Source of the DNA: Nitriliruptoraceae bacterium | Lineage (GTDB): Bacteria; Actinomycetota; Nitriliruptoria; Nitriliruptorales; Nitriliruptoraceae | Assembly (NCBI GenBank): GCA_007131525.1 | Contig: SLQK01000126.1 | Coordinates: 1-5,770 of the forward strand | Length of the DNA stretch: 5,770 bases | Direction: 5' to 3' | Part shown: positions 1-5,061 of the stretch, piece after piece | How positions within the stretch are numbered: the first letter of the stretch is position 1 | How the letters are laid out: each line of letters opens with the position of its first letter | Program-made: the position numbers and the translations under genes | The notes under the pieces: generated by a model | What the model was told of the DNA's origin: nothing | Databases searched by the model: none | What the model saw: only the letters and a program-made list of their open reading frames with translations

Positions 1-1453
1 CGGAGCCACCCGCGGCGGTGCCCTGCGAGCCCCCGCCAGCGTCCGCCTCGCCGCCGCGCTCGTAGGCCACCACCTCGTCGTGGACGTCGAGCAGGCGCAT
101 CTCCCCCGCCCGCAGGCTCGGGTGCGTGCGACGCAGTGCGATCAGCCGGCGGTGGAGGTGGAGGACGGACCGCTCGTCGGCACGCTGCGCCTCGACGCTG
201 TGGGCGGCGGGGTCGGGCGGCCAGGGCAGCCACGGCTCCCCCGCCCAGCCGTGTCGGTCACCTGCGGCAGCGGTCCAGGGCAGCGGGGCGCGGCAGCCGT
301 CACGGCCGCCAGGGTCCACGACCCGGTCGGGCGGCACCTCGGCGTCAGCCTGGCCGAGCTCGTCGCCCATGTACAGGAACGGCACGCCCCGCAGGGTGAA
401 CAGCAGGACCGCGGCGCTCCGCGCCCCCGCGTCGCCGCCGGCACGCGTCCTGATGCGCTCCCAGTCGTGGTTGGAGAGCACCCAGGTGGGTGGCACCCCG
501 ACCTCCTCGAAGGCGGACTGGACCGAGCGGATCGTCCCCCGCCAGGCGCCCGCCTCCCACGGGGCGTAGAGGAGCCCGAACTGGAAGGCGAGGTGGAGAC
601 GATCCGAGCCGACGTAGGTGGCGACCTGGGCCGGGTCGGGCAGGTTCACCTCGCCGACCATCGTCGTCCCCGGGACCGCGTCGAGGCAGTCCCGGATCGC
701 CCGCAGGTGCGGGGCGACCGCGTCGGGTTCGTGGTGGTGGCCGGCGCGGGGGTGGCCGGCGTAGGGCGGCTCGTCGTCGCGCAGCGCCGGATCCTTGCCG
801 ATCATGTGGATCACGTCGGAACGGAACCCGGCGACCCCCCGCGCCATCCAGAACCGCAGCACGTCCAGCATCGCCTCCCGGGCCTGCGGGTTGCGCCAGT
901 TCAGGTCGGGCTGCTCGGGGAGGAACTGGTGGAGGTAGTACTGCCCGGTGGCCTCCTCGAAGGTCCAGGCCGGGGCACCCTCACGGAAGTGGCGGATCCA
1001 GTTGTTCGGTGGTCCGCCGTCGGGTGCGGGGTCACGCCAGATGTACCAGTCGCGCTTGGGAGCCTCCCGGGAGCCGACCGCGTCCTGGAACCAGGGGTGC
1101 TGATCCGAGGTGTGGTTCGGGACGAAGTCGAGCCATACCTCCAACCCCCGCTCCCGGGCCGCGGCGATCAGGGCGTCGAGGTCAGCCAGCGACCCGAAGG
1201 TCGGGTCGACGTCGCAGTGGTCGCTGACGTCGTAGCCGAAGTCCTTCATCGGCGAGCGGTAGATCGGCGACAGCCACAGCGCGTCGACCCCCAGCCAGGC
1301 GAGGTGATCGAGGCCCTCGGTGATGCCGGCCAGATCCCCCACCCCGTCGCCGGAGGCGTCGCGGAACGACCGGGGGTAGATCTGGTAGACGACCCCGTCG
1401 AAGGGGCTCTGGCTGGCGCTGTCCAGGGGCCGGGCAGGTCCGTCGTCGGTCAC
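1..1453 (-). CDS. GH13 alpha-glucosidase (oligo-1,6-glucosidase group), 3' end outside window
   Basis: Retaining alpha-glycoside hydrolase, probably cytoplasmic (no signal peptide), releasing glucose from short alpha-glucosides. 484 residues are visible; family members are usually about 530-560, so only the end of the C-terminal beta domain is missing. The (beta/alpha)8 barrel begins with VVYQIYPRSF (21-30). Conserved regions are all present: region I DFVPNH (109-114); QPDLN (181-185), which marks the oligo-1,6-glucosidase group; region II GFRSDV with nucleophile D213; region III acid/base E268 (VGEV); region IV SNHD with D330. The start is GTG at 1453, one base after the stop of the upstream gene, with GGGAGG nine bases before it. 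V214 after the nucleophile is the residue linked to alpha-1,6 preference in this group, but specificity is inference. Trehalose synthase or another alpha-glucosidase subfamily cannot be excluded. The visible end is an odd Gly/Ala-rich stretch (about 465-484). Confidence 0.95.
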   Translation of the reverse strand, partial: MTDDGPARPLDSASQSPFDGVVYQIYPRSFRDASGDGVGDLAGITEGLDHLAWLGVDALWLSPIYRSPMKDFGYDVSDHCDVDPTFGSLADLDALIAAARERGLEVWLDFVPNHTSDQHPWFQDAVGSREAPKRDWYIWRDPAPDGGPPNNWIRHFREGAPAWTFEEATGQYYLHQFLPEQPDLNWRNPQAREAMLDVLRFWMARGVAGFRSDVIHMIGKDPALRDDEPPYAGHPRAGHHHEPDAVAPHLRAIRDCLDAVPGTTMVGEVNLPDPAQVATYVGSDRLHLAFQFGLLYAPWEAGAWRGTIRSVQSAFEEVGVPPTWVLSNHDWERIRTRAGGDAGARSAAVLLFTLRGVPFLYMGDELGQADAEVPPDRVVDPGGRDGCRAPLPWTAAAGDRHGWAGEPWLPWPPDPAAHSVEAQRADERSVLHLHRRLIALRRTHPSLRAGEMRLLDVHDEVVAYERGGEADAGGGSQGTAAGGS

Positions 1454-1454
1454 C

Positions 1455-1772
1455 TCACAGGTCCTCCCGGTCCGGCCACGGACGCTGTCGGCGCTCGGCG
1501 GCGAGCTTGCGCTGCTCCCGGTACCACACCACCAGCGCCGTCACCCCGCAACTGATCGCCCCTCCGAAGGCAGCGGCCCCGGCGATCGCGAAGTTGGCGG
1601 TCCACCGCATGTCGAGGGTGAGGAGCGCAGCCAGGAGCAGGACACCGGCCAGCACGAACGACGTGAGGCCGGCGATCTTGAAGGGCTTGGCGATGGCCCC
1701 ACCGGTGTAGCCGTTGCGGCCGACGAAGTAGACCGCGACGAGGGCCGGACCGAACAACAGCGCCATCAGCAC
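1455..1772 (-). CDS. Small three-helix membrane protein of unknown function
   Basis: I do not recognise a family for this 105-residue protein. Three hydrophobic segments are visible: about 2-17 (rich in Leu, Ala and Val, ending YFVG), 33-53 (IAGLTSFVLAGVLLLAALLTL) shortened here to its core, and 61-84 (FAIAGAAAFGG onward to VVWY). A short loop with GRNGYTGG (18-25) joins the first two. The tail from 85 is strongly charged (YREQRKLAAERRQR) and probably cytoplasmic. The start is taken as GTG at 1772 because GGGAGG lies six bases before it; the in-frame ATG at 1766 would put that site 12 bases away. The same frame stays open to 2096, but that extension is Arg/Pro-rich, has no such site and overlaps the next gene's start, so it is not used. 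The stop is one base from the GH13 start, so the two genes are almost certainly cotranscribed. A transport or envelope role is only a guess. Confidence 0.78.
   Translation of the reverse strand: MLMALLFGPALVAVYFVGRNGYTGGAIAKPFKIAGLTSFVLAGVLLLAALLTLDMRWTANFAIAGAAAFGGAISCGVTALVVWYREQRKLAAERRQRPWPDREDL
1463..1468 (-). promoter_or_regulatory. Ribosome binding site of the GH13 gene
   Basis: GGGAGG on the minus strand, nine bases before the GTG at 1453. It lies inside the last codons of the upstream membrane protein gene, which supports this start and co-translation of the two genes. Confidence 0.7.
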
Positions 1773-1778
1773 GTCTGG

Positions 1779-1784
1779 CCTCCC
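1779..1784 (-). promoter_or_regulatory. Ribosome binding site deciding the GTG start of the small membrane protein
   Basis: GGGAGG on the minus strand, six bases before GTG at 1772. It favours that start over the ATG two codons later and over the long upstream extension of the frame. Confidence 0.7.
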
Positions 1785-1931
1785 GTCCGCCTGGTCGGCG
1801 AGGTGGCTGCCCACCCCGGACCTCAGACGGTACGGGCTGGGCCACGTGGCTGCAGGCCGCCGGGTCCTTCGGTCCTGTGCGGAGCGGCCTCGGCGTGGGA
1901 TGCTCGGCCCGGCATCGGCTCCGAGGCCTCC

Positions 1932-1949
1932 GGACCCTCGGGACCCTCC
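1932..1949. repeat. 9-bp tandem repeat in the divergent intergenic region
   Basis: GGACCCTCG is followed directly by GGACCCTCC (8 of 9 bases identical). The flanking CTCCGAGG copies at 1919-1926 and 1946-1953, and CCGAGG/CCTCGG arms at 1921-1926 and 1936-1941, could also form small hairpins. This may be an operator for either divergent gene, or chance in GC-rich DNA. Confidence 0.4.
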
Positions 1950-2059
1950 GAGGTTCCTGGGCTCGGTGGCCCGCTGGGGCTTCCGGGCCTCGCGACGCTG
2001 CCGGCGCCGATGCCCGCACGGCCCGGTGGTCACCAGGACCCTGCCGCCGATCGCCTGAC

Positions 2060-2065
2060 AGGAGG
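2060..2065 (+). promoter_or_regulatory. Ribosome binding site of the flavodoxin gene
   Basis: AGGAGG, a near-consensus site, eight bases before the GTG at 2074. It fixes the start of the HemG-like gene. Confidence 0.8.
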
Positions 2066-2073
2066 CCTGCGAC

Positions 2074-2625
2074 GTGGACGCACCGAACCTGCTCATCGCC
2101 TACCAGAGCGTTGAGGGCCACACCCAGCAGATCGCCGAACGCATCGCCGAGCGGCTTCGCGACGGCGGTGCGGTGGTGACCCTGGCGACCGCCTCGCAGG
2201 CGCCCGCGCCGACCCGGTTCGACGGGGTGGTGGTGGGTGACCCGATCCACGCGGGCCAGCACACCCGTGAGCTCACGTCCTACCTCAAGACCCACGCCGC
2301 CACCCTCGAACGCATCCCCACCGCCCTGTTCCAGGTCAGCCTGACCTCCGCGGACCGGACCCCGGAGAAGCTGGCCGCCACCGGCGCCTACGTCGCGGCG
2401 CTCACGGAGGCGACGGGCTGCACCCCGGACCTGGTGGCACGCTTCGCCGGCGCACTGCGCTACACCCAGTATGGACGGCTGAAGCGGGCGTTCATGCGGC
2501 GGATCGCGGCGAGCTCGGGGCGGGCCACCGATACCTCCGTCGATCACGTCCTGACCGACTGGGACGAGGTGGACGGCTTCGCTGACGACGTGCTGCTGCT
2601 GGTCCGTTCCGCGCACCGCGCCTGA
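2074..2625 (+). CDS. HemG-like flavodoxin domain protein (Flavodoxin_5 type)
   Basis: Complete 183-residue FMN-binding redox protein, soluble, close in length to E. coli HemG (181). The N-terminal strand LLIAYQSVEGHTQQIA (6-21) carries the FMN phosphate loop (S12 to T17). GDPIHAGQHT (55-64) matches GASIRYGHYH of HemG. The strand FQVSL (86-90) and the block AGALRYTQYGRLKRAFM (125-141), SSGRATDTS (147-155) and TDWDEV (161-166) follow HemG in order, including its long-chain insert (about 127-149). HemG oxidises protoporphyrinogen IX with menaquinone, but actinobacteria normally make heme by the coproporphyrin route with a HemY/CgoX-type oxidase, so a general quinone- or stress-linked redox role is as likely; hence no symbol. 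The start is GTG with AGGAGG eight bases before it. The gene is alone on its strand, divergent from the membrane protein/GH13 unit and convergent with the GNAT gene. Confidence 0.92.
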   Translation: MDAPNLLIAYQSVEGHTQQIAERIAERLRDGGAVVTLATASQAPAPTRFDGVVVGDPIHAGQHTRELTSYLKTHAATLERIPTALFQVSLTSADRTPEKLAATGAYVAALTEATGCTPDLVARFAGALRYTQYGRLKRAFMRRIAASSGRATDTSVDHVLTDWDEVDGFADDVLLLVRSAHRA

Positions 2626-2651
2626 GCTGCCGGGGCACGGGCCGTGGCAGC
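2626..2651. terminator. Possible bidirectional terminator hairpin between convergent genes
   Basis: Directly after the flavodoxin stop, arms GCTGCC (2626-2631) and GGCAGC (2646-2651) enclose a second inverted repeat, CACGG (2636-2640) and CCGTG (2642-2646). The two pairings cannot both form completely, since they share base 2646. There is no T-run on either side, as is common for actinobacterial hairpin terminators. It could serve both convergent transcripts. Confidence 0.4.
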
Positions 2652-2674
2652 CGGTGCGGCAGCCGGTGCGGCAG
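2646..2674. repeat. 12-bp tandem repeat, two copies plus a partial
   Basis: GGCAGCCGGTGC at 2646-2657 is repeated exactly at 2658-2669 and begins again as GGCAG at 2670-2674. It overlaps the right arm of the hairpin and lies between the stop codons of the convergent genes, outside any coding region I accept. The copies are identical, suggesting recent slippage. Confidence 0.7.
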
Positions 2675-2688
2675 GGGCTGCAGGGGCG
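2671..2688. repeat. 9-bp tandem repeat in the convergent gap
   Basis: GCAGGGGCT (2671-2679) followed by GCAGGGGCG (2680-2688), 8 of 9 bases identical. It continues directly from the 12-bp repeat, so most of this 70-bp gap consists of short repeats. Confidence 0.6.
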
Positions 2689-2695
2689 TGGGCGG

Positions 2696-3751
2696 CTACC
2701 CCGACCACGTGAACAGCTCGAACCGTCGAGACGGACGGGCACGGAGCACCTCGGCGACCAGCTGTGGGGCGCGGTTCTCGCGACGCACCCAGGACCCCTC
2801 CAGGGTCTGGTACCCACCGGCCAGCAGGCGGTCCCGGAGGACCTGGCCCATCGACAGGGCGATGCCCGTGCGACGCCAGGCGGCGCGCACCCCGATCGAC
2901 AGCAACCGGGCGCGGTCGGGGCGGGTTCCCGGCCCTCGCACCTGCCACGCATCGGGCAGGCAGATCAGCACCCCGACGAGCTCGTCACGCCGGTCCTCCG
3001 CCAGCAGCACGAGCGCCGGGTCGATCATCGGCAGCAGTCGGGCGGTCAGGCGCTCGGTGCCGCCCGCGTCCCGCGCGAGGTGGCCGATCCCGGGGGTGAA
3101 GACCTCGGCCTGGAAGGCGTGCAACCGGGCCACCTCGTCGGCCATCCGCTCGGGGTCCGCGCCCCGCACCGTGATCCCGCGCGTCGCCAGCCGCGGGAAG
3201 GTGGGCACGGCATCGCGGGTGAAGCGGTAGCTGAGCAGCTCGGTGGCGGGCGTGGCGCCCGAGCGCAGGAGCAGCTCGCGGTAGTGGGGCGGGTTGTGGG
3301 CGGTGAACACCACCTGGGGCTGCTCGAAGCCCTCGACCAGCAACCCGGCCACCAGCCCGTCGGTGCGGGGGCCGACGAGACGGCCGGCGCCCCGCCGACC
3401 GAGCCAGCGTCGCACCGCCTCGAGGACCGCCAGGGCACCGTCCTCGCCCGTCGCGCCGGGGACGCACTCGAACAGCCCGATCCAGCCCTCGGGACGGCCA
3501 TCGCCGTCCCGGGCCGACGGCTCGAGGATGCCGGCTGCACGGGCGACGGGCTGGCCGTCGGACAGCGCGACCACGGCGTGCAGCCCGATCCGTCCGGCGA
3601 CGGCGTCGGCGAAACGCTCGGGGACCAGGGCGTCGGAGGCAGGCGCCCAGGACGGGTCGTCGGCGTAGACCAGGGACGGCAGGGCCCGGAAGGTGGCGAA
3701 GGCTGGGTCCTCCACGCTGTGGACCGTGCGGACGACGAGATCCTCGGTCAT
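2696..3751 (-). CDS. Two-part GNAT-like N-acyltransferase (YghO-like)
   Basis: Complete 351-residue protein of the GNAT fold, resembling the large YghO-like group of putative N-acetyltransferases; soluble, no signal peptide. The N-terminal half has an early PSLVYADDPSWAP (25-37), then GWIGLFECVPG (89-99), a helix with RRWLGRRGAGRLVGP (114-128), and GLLVEGFEQPQVVF (136-149) followed by HNPPHYRELL (152-161), all in the order seen in that group. The C-terminal half has the acyl-CoA-binding pattern GVRAAWRRTGIA (287-298), matching the R/Q-x-x-G-x-A/G motif. The start is ATG at 3751, overlapping the stop of the adenylating-enzyme gene as ATGA, with GGAG six bases before it, so it is the last gene of a coupled operon. 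Natural substrates of this group are not known to me. By context it may move an acyl or aminoacyl group made by its neighbour. Confidence 0.85.
   Translation of the reverse strand: MTEDLVVRTVHSVEDPAFATFRALPSLVYADDPSWAPASDALVPERFADAVAGRIGLHAVVALSDGQPVARAAGILEPSARDGDGRPEGWIGLFECVPGATGEDGALAVLEAVRRWLGRRGAGRLVGPRTDGLVAGLLVEGFEQPQVVFTAHNPPHYRELLLRSGATPATELLSYRFTRDAVPTFPRLATRGITVRGADPERMADEVARLHAFQAEVFTPGIGHLARDAGGTERLTARLLPMIDPALVLLAEDRRDELVGVLICLPDAWQVRGPGTRPDRARLLSIGVRAAWRRTGIALSMGQVLRDRLLAGGYQTLEGSWVRRENRAPQLVAEVLRARPSRRFELFTWSG
3490..3511. repeat. Perfect 9-bp inverted repeat inside the GNAT gene
   Basis: CGGGACGGC (3490-3498) and GCCGTCCCG (3503-3511) are exact reverse complements around a 4-base loop, CATC. 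They encode part of the RDGDGRPEG loop of the GNAT protein (about residues 81-89). The stem is strong enough to form in RNA on either strand, but the Gly/Asp/Arg codon pattern alone can produce it. Confidence 0.6.
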
Positions 3752-5061
3752 CGCAGGCTCCGGTTGAGGACGCGTACCAGCTTGTGGGAGGTCGCGTCGG
3801 GCTGTGGCGGGGTGCCGGTGAACCGCAGGGCTGGGACCTGCCCACCGGCGCGGGACGCCCAGGAGGCGAGGTTGCGCCGGATCGCGGCCTCGATGGCGGC
3901 CTCATCCGCCCCCGCGGCGAGACGGAGCCGGACCTCGATGTCGTCGGGTCCCCACTGGATCACCTGGTACTCGTGGACGTCATCGGAGGCCTGGTTCACC
4001 GAGCGACGGACGTAGTCGGGCATCAGGGGGACCACTCCCCCATCCGGGGCGCGGAGGTGGAGGATGGAGTCGGCGCGCCCGTGGACGCGCCGGATCCGGC
4101 GGAACACCGACCCGCAGCCACACGGACCCGGCGCCAGCTCGATCAGGTCGTGCAGCTGGTAGCGGACGAAGGGCTGGGTGCGCCGGTAGAGGTCGGTCAC
4201 CACCGCCTGACGGGCCGCTCCGAGCTGGTCACCGGCCTCGACCAGTTCGAGCAGCGTCACGTCCTCGTTGAGGTGGAGCGATCCCGCCTGGCAGGTGAAG
4301 GCGAGCATGCCCTCCGCCCCCTGGTACAGCTCCACGACCGGCGCGCGGAACGCCGCCGCGAGCCGGGTGCGGGCGGGATCGTCGAGCTCCTCGGCGTAGG
4401 AGACCACCGCCGCGATGGGCGAGGTCAGACGATCGTGGTGCTCGGCGAGGGTGGTGAGCACCGACGGTGGGCCGGCCAGCACGTTCAACCGCCGGTCGTT
4501 GACCAGGCGCACCAGCTCGTCGACCCCAACGAAGTAGTCGACGTAGACGAGCTCGACGCCGAGGGTGGTGACGGCGGTGAACGCCGGGTTGTTGGTCCTG
4601 AGCGCGAACAGGACGCGCGGCTGCGCGAGATCGTGGGGGATCCCGCTGCGAGCCCACAGCAGCGCCGCGTACCGGGCCCGCTCCCGGGGTGAGAGCACCG
4701 TCAGCACCTTGTTCCCGGAGGTCCCGCTGGACAGCCCGACCGCGTACCGGCCCCGGAACAGCTCGGTCGTCCCCCGGCGCTCCTGCTCGATGCGGAACGC
4801 CACCAGCTCATCGCGGTGCAGGCCGGCGGTGTTGATGCGGTCGAACTCCCGCATCATCAGCGCCTTGTCCATCAGTGGGGCCGCCACGAGGCTGCTCGCG
4901 CCGGGCGGGAGCACCTCGGCGTAGAAGGGTGAGTGGCGCCGCAGGTAGGCCAGCTGTCGGGCGACCCGACGGCGCTGGTGGGCCTGCAGTCCGGCGACAT
5001 CGAGGTGGCTGCTGCGCCACCGGAGGTAGGTGCCGACCGAGCGGCGAGCGGCCGACCTCAC
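3748..5061 (-). CDS. PaaK/F390-synthetase-like adenylate-forming enzyme
   Basis: Complete 437-residue soluble member of the ANL superfamily, related to phenylacetate-CoA ligase and coenzyme F390 synthetase; close in length to the F390-synthetase-related putative adenylate-forming enzymes. It should activate a carboxylate (or similar) with ATP. Motifs in order: RHSPFY (42-47); phosphate loop GLSSGTSGN (109-117); APPS-like GPPS (197-200); YQGAEG (246-251) with E250; LHLNED (262-267); TDLYRRTQPFVRYQLHD (289-305) with D305, the expected ribose-binding Asp; CGCG (314-317); GRADSIL (328-334); and K427 in SHKLVRV, the candidate catalytic lysine. The start is GTG at 5061, overlapping the transporter stop as GTGA; the frame runs open further upstream (to 5316), but that part overlaps the transporter and has no family similarity. 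Its stop overlaps the GNAT start as ATGA. Substrate unknown. Confidence 0.9.
   Translation of the reverse strand: MRSAARRSVGTYLRWRSSHLDVAGLQAHQRRRVARQLAYLRRHSPFYAEVLPPGASSLVAAPLMDKALMMREFDRINTAGLHRDELVAFRIEQERRGTTELFRGRYAVGLSSGTSGNKVLTVLSPRERARYAALLWARSGIPHDLAQPRVLFALRTNNPAFTAVTTLGVELVYVDYFVGVDELVRLVNDRRLNVLAGPPSVLTTLAEHHDRLTSPIAAVVSYAEELDDPARTRLAAAFRAPVVELYQGAEGMLAFTCQAGSLHLNEDVTLLELVEAGDQLGAARQAVVTDLYRRTQPFVRYQLHDLIELAPGPCGCGSVFRRIRRVHGRADSILHLRAPDGGVVPLMPDYVRRSVNQASDDVHEYQVIQWGPDDIEVRLRLAAGADEAAIEAAIRRNLASWASRAGGQVPALRFTGTPPQPDATSHKLVRVLNRSLR
3758..3761 (-). promoter_or_regulatory. Ribosome binding site of the GNAT gene
   Basis: GGAG on the minus strand, six bases before the ATG at 3751, within the last codons of the adenylating-enzyme gene. 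It supports the ATGA overlap start. Confidence 0.6.

Larger units (their letters stand above)
1773..2073. other. Divergent intergenic region with short GGACC-type repeats
   Basis: This 301-bp stretch separates two divergent genes and must hold promoters for both. Open frames exist on both strands but are Arg/Pro/Gly-rich, with no motif or good start, so I read no gene here. Visible structure: GGTCC repeated with a 3-base spacer inside GGGTCCTTCGGTCCT (1862-1876); a 9-bp tandem repeat at 1932-1949; and CTCCGAGG at 1919-1926 and again at 1946-1953. No clear -35/-10 pair could be picked out. Confidence 0.5.

Noticed and set aside
80..1555. Long plus-strand open frame (491 residues) across the GH13 gene
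   Set aside because: It is antisense to a gene with all GH13 catalytic motifs; its composition (Gly, Arg, Pro, Val-rich, no motif) is typical of shadow frames in GC-rich DNA.
1827..1832. TACCGT on the minus strand as a -10 element for the membrane protein/GH13 unit
   Set aside because: It fits the loose TANNNT pattern but has no convincing -35 element at the right distance.
1773..2096. N-terminal extension of the small membrane protein to 213 residues
   Set aside because: The added part is Arg/Pro/Gly-rich without hydrophobic or conserved features, overlaps the start of the divergent flavodoxin gene and has a weaker start than the GTG at 1772 with its GGGAGG.
1450..2952. Minus-strand open frame of 500 residues crossing several genes
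   Set aside because: It overlaps the membrane protein gene in another frame, is antisense to the flavodoxin gene and overlaps the GNAT gene; low-complexity Arg/Pro content and no recognisable domain.
2654..4015. Plus-strand open frame of 453 residues
   Set aside because: It is antisense to the well-supported GNAT gene and the end of the adenylating-enzyme gene, with no family features.
3784..4692. Plus-strand open frame of 302 residues
   Set aside because: It is antisense to the adenylating enzyme whose motifs are intact; codon pattern is that of an antisense shadow.
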